This document shows, in pieces, positions 1 to 5,346 of a stretch of DNA of 7,722 nucleotides. Source of the stretch: Anaerovibrio sp. (GTDB taxonomy: Bacteria > Bacillota > Negativicutes > Selenomonadales > Selenomonadaceae); assembly GCA_016302095.1 (NCBI GenBank), contig JAEDOE010000048.1:1-7722 (forward strand), read 5' to 3'. A program made the translations under genes and the position numbers. How positions within the stretch are numbered: position 1 is the first letter of the stretch; the number at the start of each line of letters is the position of its first letter. The notes beneath the pieces were generated by a model. The model searched no databases, was not told where the DNA came from, and was given only the letters and a program-made list of their open reading frames with translations.

Positions 1-888
1 GGACCAGGTGGCACGGCTGGAATACTTCGCCACATCAACGAACTCATCCACCAGCTCTTTGTTGGCGGACAGGCCGATAATAGCGCCGGTACGCTGGCCG
101 TACATGGTATAGCCCTTGGACATGGAGAAAGCAAACATGGTGAAGATATTCTCAGGCAGGTTGCTGAACTGCTTCATGAAGCTGCGGCACTCGTTCTTCT
201 CACCTGCATAGTCAATATAGGCAATATCCACCAGCAGGTTGACCTTCTTGCCCTCTGCCGCATACTTCCTGCACAAATCCAGCACGCCGGTCCAGTCAGC
301 CTCGGACAGGCTGTAGCCGGTAGGGTTGTGAGCAGGGGTGTTGATAATGAGCAGCAGGGAGTCCTGCTTGGCAAACAGCTCCTCCAGCTTGGCAGCCAGT
401 GCCTTGAGGTTATAGTTCTGATTCTCATCAAAAAGCTGGTAGGTAGTCAGGGTACGTCCCTGCTCCTGGCAGAGCACATTGTAGGTGCCCCAGAACCAGT
501 CAGAGGTCAGCACCTGGTCCCCTGCCTCAGTATAGTTGACAATAGCATGATGGATAGCACCGGTACCGCCAGCGGTAGCCACAGCAGCCAGATACCCCTC
601 AGGCTTGTTGTCTGCAAAGGTCAGGTCAATAACGGTATCCAGATAGCCAGGCAAGCCTGCAATTGGCGCGTAGGCAATAGCATCAGCTATCGGCAGCTGA
701 TGGAAAACCTTCTCCATAGTCGGAATACATGCCAGCTTCTCATCCTCGCCCATAATGGCGCCAATAGTTGCGTTAGTAACCTTGTCAGCACCGTGCTCCT
801 TCACAGCCTCTGCACATGCAGCACTGGCACCAAAAATAACATCTACAAGCTTTTTGCCCACACGATGGGATGCAACCTGAGAACTCAT
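1..888 (-). CDS. Class I PLP-dependent aminotransferase, aspartate/aromatic type (3' end missing)
   Basis: Cytosolic PLP enzyme of fold type I, expected to move an amino group between an amino acid and a 2-oxo acid. 296 codons are visible; the C-terminus lies beyond the left edge (the family is usually 390-430 residues). Seen: a YAPIAGLPGY stretch like the YxPIxG segment of aspartate aminotransferases; W131 and W133 in DWFWGTYN near the PLP-stacking aromatic; HNPTG with N188; D221 in DIAY (pyridine-nitrogen contact) with Y224; and SMSKGYTMYGQR with Schiff-base lysine K258 and phosphate-binding R266, numbers that match pig aspartate aminotransferase. Start is ATG at 888, with AGGAGG at 899-904. 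It follows lysC by 143 bp on the same strand, so an aspartate-related role is plausible. Aspartate versus tyrosine/phenylalanine preference cannot be decided from the visible part. Confidence 0.88.
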   Translation of the reverse strand, partial: MSSQVASHRVGKKLVDVIFGASAACAEAVKEHGADKVTNATIGAIMGEDEKLACIPTMEKVFHQLPIADAIAYAPIAGLPGYLDTVIDLTFADNKPEGYLAAVATAGGTGAIHHAIVNYTEAGDQVLTSDWFWGTYNVLCQEQGRTLTTYQLFDENQNYNLKALAAKLEELFAKQDSLLLIINTPAHNPTGYSLSEADWTGVLDLCRKYAAEGKKVNLLVDIAYIDYAGEKNECRSFMKQFSNLPENIFTMFAFSMSKGYTMYGQRTGAIIGLSANKELVDEFVDVAKYSSRATWS

Positions 889-926
889 AAAAATTCTTCC
901 TCCTATATACTCCTAAACAATCATTC

Positions 927-959
927 GGGCAGACAGCGCACATCTGCCGCCATCTGCCC
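927..959 (-). promoter_or_regulatory. Alternative hairpins in the aminotransferase leader
   Basis: The plus strand has TCTGCC twice (943-948 and 953-958, in a 10-bp tandem repeat of CATCTGCC) and one complementary GGGCAGA (927-933). In the minus-strand transcript the single UCUGCCC can pair with either upstream GGCAGA copy: a 7-bp stem with a 19-nt loop, or a 6-bp stem with a 9-nt loop. Neither is followed by a T run, so this is not a standard terminator. A regulatory role is inference only. Confidence 0.3.
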
Positions 960-961
960 AC

Positions 962-967
962 ATTATA
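962..967 (-). promoter_or_regulatory. Candidate -10 box (TATAAT) before the aminotransferase
   Basis: A perfect TATAAT hexamer reads toward the aminotransferase, 74 bp upstream of its ATG. No convincing -35 hexamer or extended -10 TG is present at 16-18 bp, so this is either a factor-dependent promoter or chance. If it is inactive, the aminotransferase would depend on lysC read-through. Confidence 0.25.
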
Positions 968-980
968 GCCTTGAACTGCC

Positions 981-1008
981 TCTCTCCGGCACCATTGCAC
1001 CGGAAAGA
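981..1008 (-). other. Hairpin between lysC and the aminotransferase
   Basis: Arms 981-989 (TCTCTCCGG) and 1000-1008 (CCGGAAAGA) form a 9-bp stem with one G-U pair and a 10-nt loop in the minus-strand transcript, starting 24 nt after the lysC stop. No T tract follows, so it is not a canonical rho-independent terminator. It could be an mRNA-stabilising or processing hairpin between cotranscribed genes. Confidence 0.35.
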
Positions 1009-1031
1009 CAGCAGACTTCTTTTAGATGAAA

Positions 1032-2261
1032 TTACTTTTCAGGGAAAAATTCCTTGTGGATAGCATTGGCAGCTTCCTTCAGCTGGCTGCCCTTAATCAG
1101 GCAGGAAATGCTGATTTCGGAGGTGCTGATGGCATCGATGTTCACCTGGGCATCAGCCAGTGCGCCAAACATGCGGGTAGCAATGCCAGGGTTGCCCAGC
1201 ATACCTGCACCCACGATGGAAACCTTTGCCACATCCTCCTCGATGAGAACTGCTACAGCGTGGAGCTTGTCAGCTACGCCATCCACAATCTGCTTTGCCT
1301 CAGCCAGATCGTCCTGGGCAATGGTAAATACCATATCAGTTACGTTTTTCTCGATATTCCTGATGCTCTGTACAATCATGTCTACAGCGATATTCCTGTC
1401 GGACAGGGCGGAGAAAATGGCATGAGCCACGCCCGGATCATTTGGTACGCCCAGAACTGCTACCTTTGCTACATTGCTGTCATGGGCTACGCCACGAATC
1501 AAGAAATCCTTTTCTTCCATTGTATAAGCCTCCCTAATCATTGTGCCTGGTTTGTTGGTAAAGGTGGAACGAACATGAATCGGAATGTTGAAATACATAC
1601 CCATCTCCACGGAGCGCGGCTGCATTACGCCTGCACCCAGACGGGCCATCTCCAGCATTTCATCATAGGTAATCTCCTTCATCCTGCGTGCATCAGGCAC
1701 CAGGCGAGGGTCTGCGGAGTATACGCCGTCAACGTCGGTATAAATCTCGCAGGCATCAGCCTTCAGGGCACCGGCCAGAGCCACAGCAGAGGTATCAGAA
1801 CCGCCACGGCCCAGGGTTACAGGATCGCCCTTCTCGTCAGCACCCTGGAAACCTGCTACAACCACAATCTTGCCCTTTTCCAGCTCCTTGCGGACACGGG
1901 ATGGCTTAATATCCACAATCTTGCCCTTGGTATGCACGGAGTTGGTCCGCATGCCAACCATCGGCCCGGTCAGGGAAATCGCCTTCTGCCCCAGGCTCTT
2001 GAATGCCATGGTCAGAAGCGCAATAGACACCTGCTCACCGGTGGTCAGCAGCATATCCATCTCACGGGTATACTGGTACGGATTGCTATTAATGCCCTTG
2101 GCCAGCTCAATCAGGTCATCCGTGGTATCGCCCATAGCGGATACCACCATGACAATCTGGTCACCAGGCTTTTTCTCTTCAATAATTCTCTTGGCAACAT
2201 TCATAATCTTCTCAGTAGAGCCTACCGAGGTACCGCCAAACTTTTTTACAATTAAAGCCAT
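1032..2261 (-). CDS. lysC: Aspartokinase (aspartate kinase), alpha subunit
   Basis: Phosphorylates L-aspartate to 4-phospho-L-aspartate with ATP, the committed step to lysine/diaminopimelate, threonine and methionine. The 409-residue length is normal for monofunctional aspartokinases of the LysC alpha/beta type. The amino-acid kinase domain spans about 1-245, with KFGGTS at 7-12, TTGEQVS near 73-79, GRGGSDTSA at 151-159 and TDVDGVYSADPR at 175-186. Two ACT domains follow (about 262-335 and 345-405); TSEISISCLI in the second is the segment that usually forms the feedback-effector site. Start is ATG at 2261 with AGGGGGAG at 2266-2273. It has its own good promoter in the gap after ruvC. The leader of about 95 nt is AT-rich, and I see no lysine-riboswitch core, so control is probably by a DNA-binding factor plus allostery. 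An internal start yields a beta subunit (separate entry). Confidence 0.97.
   Translation of the reverse strand: MALIVKKFGGTSVGSTEKIMNVAKRIIEEKKPGDQIVMVVSAMGDTTDDLIELAKGINSNPYQYTREMDMLLTTGEQVSIALLTMAFKSLGQKAISLTGPMVGMRTNSVHTKGKIVDIKPSRVRKELEKGKIVVVAGFQGADEKGDPVTLGRGGSDTSAVALAGALKADACEIYTDVDGVYSADPRLVPDARRMKEITYDEMLEMARLGAGVMQPRSVEMGMYFNIPIHVRSTFTNKPGTMIREAYTMEEKDFLIRGVAHDSNVAKVAVLGVPNDPGVAHAIFSALSDRNIAVDMIVQSIRNIEKNVTDMVFTIAQDDLAEAKQIVDGVADKLHAVAVLIEEDVAKVSIVGAGMLGNPGIATRMFGALADAQVNIDAISTSEISISCLIKGSQLKEAANAIHKEFFPEK
1518..1535 (-). promoter_or_regulatory. lysC: Internal ribosome binding site and start for the LysC beta subunit
   Basis: Inside lysC, AGGGAGG at 1529-1535 lies 8 nt ahead of an in-frame ATG at 1520 (Met248). 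Starting there gives a 162-residue protein (1032-1520) holding only the two ACT domains. Known Bacillus subtilis and Corynebacterium aspartokinases make a beta subunit of about this size from an internal start at nearly the same codon, and assemble as alpha2beta2. The strong, well-spaced site is seen directly; its use here is inferred from those relatives. Confidence 0.75.
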
Positions 2262-2319
2262 GTCTCTCCCCCTAAGTATGCAAATTCCTTATAGCAGATA
2301 TAATATATTCATCTAACAA

Positions 2320-2390
2320 GGACATTTGTCATTTTTAGCTTGCAACACATCAAGCGAATACCATTATAATACATGAAAAAGCAAATGTCC
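2320..2390. repeat. 9-bp inverted repeat flanking the lysC promoter core
   Basis: GGACATTTG at 2320-2328 and its exact complement CAAATGTCC at 2382-2390 face each other across 53 bp. The right arm overlaps the lysC -35 box; the left arm would fall about 30 bp inside the transcript. Because the right arm is upstream of the expected start of transcription, the two cannot pair in mRNA from this promoter, so a DNA-level role such as a two-site repressor operator is more likely. The left arm also sits in GACATTTGTC, itself a short palindrome with GACA/TGTC arms. Confidence 0.5.
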
Positions 2391-2391
2391 A
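2363..2391 (-). promoter_or_regulatory. lysC promoter, sigma-A type
   Basis: On the minus strand, -35 TGGACA (2386-2391), a 17-bp spacer and a consensus -10 TATAAT (2363-2368) point into lysC. Transcription would begin near 2356, leaving a leader of about 95 nt. This is the best promoter match in the window and implies lysC is transcribed separately from ruvC. Confidence 0.72.
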
Positions 2392-2418
2392 GTGTGAAAA
2401 GTACAAATTTGACGAATC

Positions 2419-2438
2419 TATTCATGTATACATGAATA
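2419..2438. promoter_or_regulatory. Perfect 20-bp palindrome upstream of lysC promoter
   Basis: TATTCATGTATACATGAATA is a perfect 20-bp palindrome starting 3 bp after the ruvC stop codon. Its centre is about 72 bp upstream of the predicted lysC transcription start, a usual place for an activator or auxiliary operator. In RNA it could form an 8-bp stem with a UAUA loop, but no T run follows, so it does not read as a ruvC terminator. The binding protein is unknown to me. Confidence 0.55.
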
Positions 2439-2441
2439 CAA

Positions 2442-2936
2442 TCAGAGATTGTTGCGGAATGTAAAGCTGTTCATCATGTGCGATGTACAAATAGCCACCG
2501 CCAGCGCATCTGCCACATCATCCGGCTTGGGGGGCTTGGGCAGATTCAAAAGCTTTGTCACCATGTAGATGACCTGCTCCTTGGTAGCCTTGCCGTAGCC
2601 TGTCACTGACTGCTTCACCTGCAGGGGAGTCCTCTCCAGCAGCCGCAGGTTGTTCTTTGCTGCCGCCAGCAAAATCACGCCCCTTGCCTGCCCTACAGGA
2701 ATGGCTGTGTCCACATTGCGGTTGAAAAAGAGCTGCTCCACCCCCATGGCATCAGGGCGATGCCTTTTAATCAGCTCATCCAGCCCGTCATAAATCTTCA
2801 GCAGCCGCTCCTGCATGGGAGCCTTGGGACTTGTAGTAATAGCCCCATACTCATGGGCAACCAGCCTGCTGCCCCGGCTCTCCACAAAGCCATAGCCGCA
2901 GATTGCCGTCCCCGGATCAATTCCCAGTGCCAGCAC
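2442..2936 (-). CDS. ruvC: Crossover junction endodeoxyribonuclease RuvC
   Basis: Holliday-junction resolvase that, with the RuvAB branch-migration motor, makes symmetric nicks in four-way junctions during recombination and fork repair. 164 residues is within the family range. The RNase H-like fold starts with ALGIDPG (catalytic D7); the second acidic residue is E67 in GVEQLFF, and the C-terminal pair D140/D143 lies in [21 protein letters not shown] near 113-122 is the conserved basic segment. The start is GTG at 2936, with AGGGGG at 2944-2949 (7 nt spacing); no other start precedes it in frame over the nearby upstream codons, and the conserved N-terminus begins immediately. It follows yebC on the same strand, a neighbour pairing common in bacteria, but ruvA and ruvB do not follow; lysC does. 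A 268-bp gap with a long palindrome separates it from yebC. Confidence 0.96.
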   Translation of the reverse strand: MLALGIDPGTAICGYGFVESRGSRLVAHEYGAITTSPKAPMQERLLKIYDGLDELIKRHRPDAMGVEQLFFNRNVDTAIPVGQARGVILLAAAKNNLRLLERTPLQVKQSVTGYGKATKEQVIYMVTKLLNLPKPPKPDDVADALAVAICTSHMMNSFTFRNNL

Positions 2937-3001
2937 CCTATCACCCCCTTCACAAAAAAATTACAGTTTCAAGCTGATTGGCAAATGAGTTCATCCCACG
3001 A

Positions 3002-3033
3002 AGTGCCATACCGGCTTGCTACAGATTGGCACT
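3002..3033. repeat. Small inverted repeat beside the long palindrome
   Basis: AGTGCCA (3002-3008) and TGGCACT (3027-3033) form a perfect 7-bp stem with an 18-nt loop, 7 bp from the edge of the long palindrome. GATTGGCA occurs here (3024-3031) and again at 2976-2983. No T run follows on either strand. It may be a companion hairpin of the larger element or chance. Confidence 0.3.
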
Positions 3034-3040
3034 AAAGCAA

Positions 3041-3179
3041 GAGCAGGGTACGGTAGCCGGAGAAAACCTTTGTCGCGCCTCGCTTCTTAGCGAATGCCAG
3101 CACCAGCGAAGCATGAGCTTAGCAGCGTGAGGCACGACTAAGAGCGAGAGCGGGTTTTCGAGGCTACCATACCCTGCTC
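3041..3179. repeat. ~140-bp imperfect palindromic element between yebC and ruvC
   Basis: Almost the whole stretch folds on itself. The outer arms 3041-3068 and 3153-3179 share GAGCAGGGTA, GGTAGCC and AAAACC with one substitution and a small mismatch patch. Next, 3072-3081 pairs with 3129-3138 (9 of 10), and 3082-3097 with 3111-3126 (about 12 of 16), leaving a loop near 3098-3110. The right arm carries about 14 extra bases (3139-3152). A competing pairing of 3079-3090 with 3138-3148 (CTCGCTTCTTAG with CTAAGAGCGAG) is also possible. No open frame, no clear target-site duplication and no T tract are visible. It could be a dispersed intergenic palindromic repeat, a transposase-less mini-element, or a structured RNA in the yebC-ruvC transcript. 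It is more GC-rich than the flanking DNA. Confidence 0.65.
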
Positions 3180-3204
3180 GCGTTATATCTGTTATTTCAG
3201 GAGC

Positions 3205-3936
3205 TTACTCCTCATCCATTTCATAGTTGCCATATACTTCCTGCACATCATCATTCTCATCCAGTGCATCCAGCATCTTCTGCATCTTCACAGCAGCATC
3301 GCCCTCAACCTTTACGGTATTGTCAGGCACCATAGTAACCTCGGCAGATACAGTCTCGATCCCCTTCTCGCCCAGAGCAGCTTCGATATCATCAAACGCC
3401 TCCGGCTCGGCAGTAATCTCGAATACATCGTCCTCATTTTTCAGGTCATCGGCACCAGCCTCCAGCACCAGCTCCATGAGGGCATCCTCATCATCAAAGG
3501 TCTCCTTCTCCACAACAAAGACAGCCTTCTTCTTGAACATCCAGCTTACGCAGCCGGACTCGCCCAGGTTGCCGCCATGCTTGGAGAAAATATGACGGAT
3601 ATCTGCTGCCGTGCGGTTGCGGTTGTCGGTAAGGATATCCAAAAGAATTGCCGTGCCGCCAGGACCATAGCCCTCATAGGTCAGCTCCTCATAGTTGCTG
3701 CCATCGGAAGCCCCCAGTCCCTTCTGGATAGCCCGGTTGATGTTGTCCTTCGGAATATTGTTGGACTTTGCCTTGCTGAGAGCCAGCTTCAGGCGCATGT
3801 TGCCGGTAGGATCAGCACCGCCCATGCGCACGGCAATAGTAATCTCACGGCCGATTTTGGTAGTAATCTTGCCGCGGATAGCATCATTTGCACCCTTCTT
3901 ACGTTTAATATTTGCCCATTTAGAATGTCCTGACAT
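3205..3936 (-). CDS. yebC: YebC/PmpR (TACO1) family protein
   Basis: Family members are annotated as DNA-binding regulators (PmpR), and more recent work links several to translation, helping ribosomes through proline-rich stretches; which role applies here cannot be told from sequence. At 243 residues it is full length. The N-terminus MSGHSKWANIKRKKGANDA is the family hallmark, followed by the basic helical domain (about 1-75) with NIPKDNINRAIQKG. The middle has YEGYGPGGTAILLDILTDNRNRT (about 88-110), then HGGNLGESGCVSWMF and an acidic C-terminal domain ending in MDEE. Start is ATG at 3936, with AAGGAG at 3945-3950 (8 nt spacing); the overlapping ATG at 3943 is out of frame. It lies 86 bp after tyrS in AT-rich DNA that may carry its promoter, with ruvC downstream. 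Confidence 0.96.
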   Translation of the reverse strand: MSGHSKWANIKRKKGANDAIRGKITTKIGREITIAVRMGGADPTGNMRLKLALSKAKSNNIPKDNINRAIQKGLGASDGSNYEELTYEGYGPGGTAILLDILTDNRNRTAADIRHIFSKHGGNLGESGCVSWMFKKKAVFVVEKETFDDEDALMELVLEAGADDLKNEDDVFEITAEPEAFDDIEAALGEKGIETVSAEVTMVPDNTVKVEGDAAVKMQKMLDALDENDDVQEVYGNYEMDEE

Positions 3937-3975
3937 TATTCATGCTCCTTTTTGTATATAAAATCAAATTTACAT

Positions 3976-4004
3976 TAAATAAAATAAAGTTAAACTATTA
4001 ACAA
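3976..4004 (-). promoter_or_regulatory. Candidate yebC promoter
   Basis: The 86-bp tyrS-yebC gap is very AT-rich. On the minus strand TTGTTA (3999-4004), 17 bp and TATTTA (3976-3981) make a weak sigma-A-like match. Other registers in this AT-rich DNA are almost as good, so the exact site is uncertain. No terminator hairpin for tyrS is visible, so read-through is also possible. Confidence 0.3.
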
Positions 4005-4022
4005 TGCTAACTCACTGAACCA

Positions 4023-5243
4023 TCACTTCACCAGGCGATAGAACTTCTTCTTGCCCTTCTTGACAATTGCCTCACCCTCATGGAAGTCGCTGTCAGCCAG
4101 CACATAGTCCGCATCAGCTACCTTGGCATCGTTCAGGGACAAGCCATTCTGCTGAATCAGGCGGCGTCCCTCGCCCTTGGAGGCAAATACCTTGCCTGCC
4201 ACCAGGATATCCAGCAGCTTCTTACCGGCATCCTCGGCAGTCAGCGCAATAGTCGGCATGTTTTCATTGGAACCGGAACCGCCAAACACTGCCTCTGCCG
4301 CAGCCTTTGCCTTGTCAGCCTCCTCTGCCCCGTGCACCAGCTTGGTTACCTCGTATGCCAGCACAGCCTTGGCCTCGTTGATAGCAGCATCCTGCAAGCT
4401 GCCCAGGCGGCGAACCTCCTCCATCGGCAGGAAGGTCAAAAGTGCCAGGCACTTCTCCACATCCGCATCATCCACATTGCGCCAGTACTGATAAAAATCA
4501 TAGACAGGTGTCTTTTCCTTGTCCAGCCACAGGGCTCCGCCTGCTGTCTTGCCCATCTTCTTGCCATCGCTCTTTGTCAAAAGGGTAAAGGTCAGGCCGT
4601 ACACTGCATCCCCGGTCTTGCGGCGGGTAAGCTCCACGCCGCCGATGATGTTGGACCACTGATCGTCACCGCCCATCTCCAGCTTGAGATTGTAGCGGCG
4701 GTGCAGCTCCAGAAAATCATAGGACTGCATAATCATGTAGTTGAATTCCAGGAAAGTCAGGCCCTTCTCCATACGGTTCTTGTAGCACTCAGCCGCCAGC
4801 ATGCGGTTGACGGTGAAATGCGGTCCGATATCTCTCAGCAGCTCAATATAATTCAGCTTTCTCAGCCAGTCGCCGTTGTTGACAATCAGCGCCTTGTCAT
4901 CGCTGAAATCGATAAACCTCGCCATCTGCTCCTTGAAGCGGTTGCAGTTGTACTCAATATCCTCATCCGTCAGCATCCTGCGCATATCGGTACGGCCGGA
5001 CGGGTCACCTACAGTACCTGTGCCGCCACCCACCAGGCAGATAGGACGATGACCTGCCCTCTGCATGTGCGCCATTACCATCAGCCCCAGAAAATGCCCC
5101 ACATGCAGGCTGTCCGCCGTAGGGTCAAAGCCAACATAGAAGGTTACCTTTTCATTGGCAAGCATGCTGCGAACCTCGTCCTCATTGGTACACTGGGCAA
5201 TGTAGCCCCGCTCCTTCAGAACATCAAAAATACTGGTAGTCAC
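4023..5243 (-). CDS. tyrS: Tyrosyl-tRNA synthetase
   Basis: Class I aminoacyl-tRNA synthetase that charges tRNA-Tyr with tyrosine, using ATP, in the cytosol as a homodimer. The 406-residue length is typical of bacterial TyrS. The Rossmann catalytic domain has [18 protein letters not shown] (about 36-53), whose HVGH (47-50) is the HIGH signature; tyrosine-pocket residues fall in YDFLELH and GGDDQWSN (191-198); the KMSKS-equivalent loop is KKMGKT (228-233). An alpha-helical anticodon-binding region follows, then a C-terminal S4-like RNA-binding domain (about 338-403). The start is GTG at 5243: an in-frame TAG lies six codons upstream, no other start fits between, and [12 protein letters not shown] is a typical N-terminus. 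AGGAG at 5256-5260 is rather far (12 nt). No T-box leader is seen in the 103-bp gap to the PBP gene, and no strong promoter, so cotranscription with the PBP gene is possible. Confidence 0.97.
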   Translation of the reverse strand: MTTSIFDVLKERGYIAQCTNEDEVRSMLANEKVTFYVGFDPTADSLHVGHFLGLMVMAHMQRAGHRPICLVGGGTGTVGDPSGRTDMRRMLTDEDIEYNCNRFKEQMARFIDFSDDKALIVNNGDWLRKLNYIELLRDIGPHFTVNRMLAAECYKNRMEKGLTFLEFNYMIMQSYDFLELHRRYNLKLEMGGDDQWSNIIGGVELTRRKTGDAVYGLTFTLLTKSDGKKMGKTAGGALWLDKEKTPVYDFYQYWRNVDDADVEKCLALLTFLPMEEVRRLGSLQDAAINEAKAVLAYEVTKLVHGAEEADKAKAAAEAVFGGSGSNENMPTIALTAEDAGKKLLDILVAGKVFASKGEGRRLIQQNGLSLNDAKVADADYVLADSDFHEGEAIVKKGKKKFYRLVK

Positions 5244-5305
5244 TTTACTATCTCTCTCCTATCATAATGAACCAGCATTCACTGCTTCATTCTGTTATAC
5301 AAACC

Positions 5306-5332
5306 TTGCATTCATTGCATCTATTGCATTCA
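5306..5332. repeat. Three tandem 9-bp repeats between the PBP gene and tyrS
   Basis: TTGCATTCA, TTGCATCTA and TTGCATTCA lie head to tail; the middle copy differs at two positions. Looser relatives (GCATTCA at 5275-5281 and TTCATTC at 5286-5292) continue toward tyrS. It sits 14 bp after the PBP stop codon and upstream of the tyrS ribosome binding site. The 9-bp period is close to one helical turn, so binding sites for a regulator are possible, but it may be simple slippage DNA. Confidence 0.45.
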
Positions 5333-5346
5333 TCGCGTATATTCCA

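Noticed and set aside
328..1029. A 233-codon open frame on the plus strand
   Set aside because: Runs antisense to the aminotransferase and its leader; no domain, and the opposite strand carries intact PLP-enzyme motifs.
1026..2255. A 409-codon open frame on the plus strand
   Set aside because: It is the exact antisense shadow of lysC, kept open by codon bias; the protein has no recognisable domain, while the minus-strand product is a full aspartokinase.
2409..2432. Plus-strand promoter TTGACG...TATACA before ruvC's 3' end
   Set aside because: Spacer is only 12 bp and there is no plus-strand gene to serve; the TATACA is part of the palindrome.
2419..2438. Palindrome as an intrinsic terminator of ruvC
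   Set aside because: The stem is AT-rich with no following T run on the minus strand.
2941..3035. Promoter directly before ruvC (TTGCCA with TAATTT or TGTAAT)
   Set aside because: Spacings of 13 or 15 bp are too short and no alternative hexamer pair fits, so I do not list it.
3041..3179. CRISPR repeat or insertion sequence
   Set aside because: There is a single inverted structure without spaced direct repeats, no transposase frame and no visible target-site duplication.
4080..5267. A 395-codon open frame on the plus strand
   Set aside because: Antisense shadow of tyrS with no family resemblance and no ribosome binding site logic; the minus strand encodes a complete TyrRS with all motifs.
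5244..5346. T-box riboswitch for tyrS
   Set aside because: The gap is 103 bp and shows neither the conserved T-box sequence nor a terminator hairpin.
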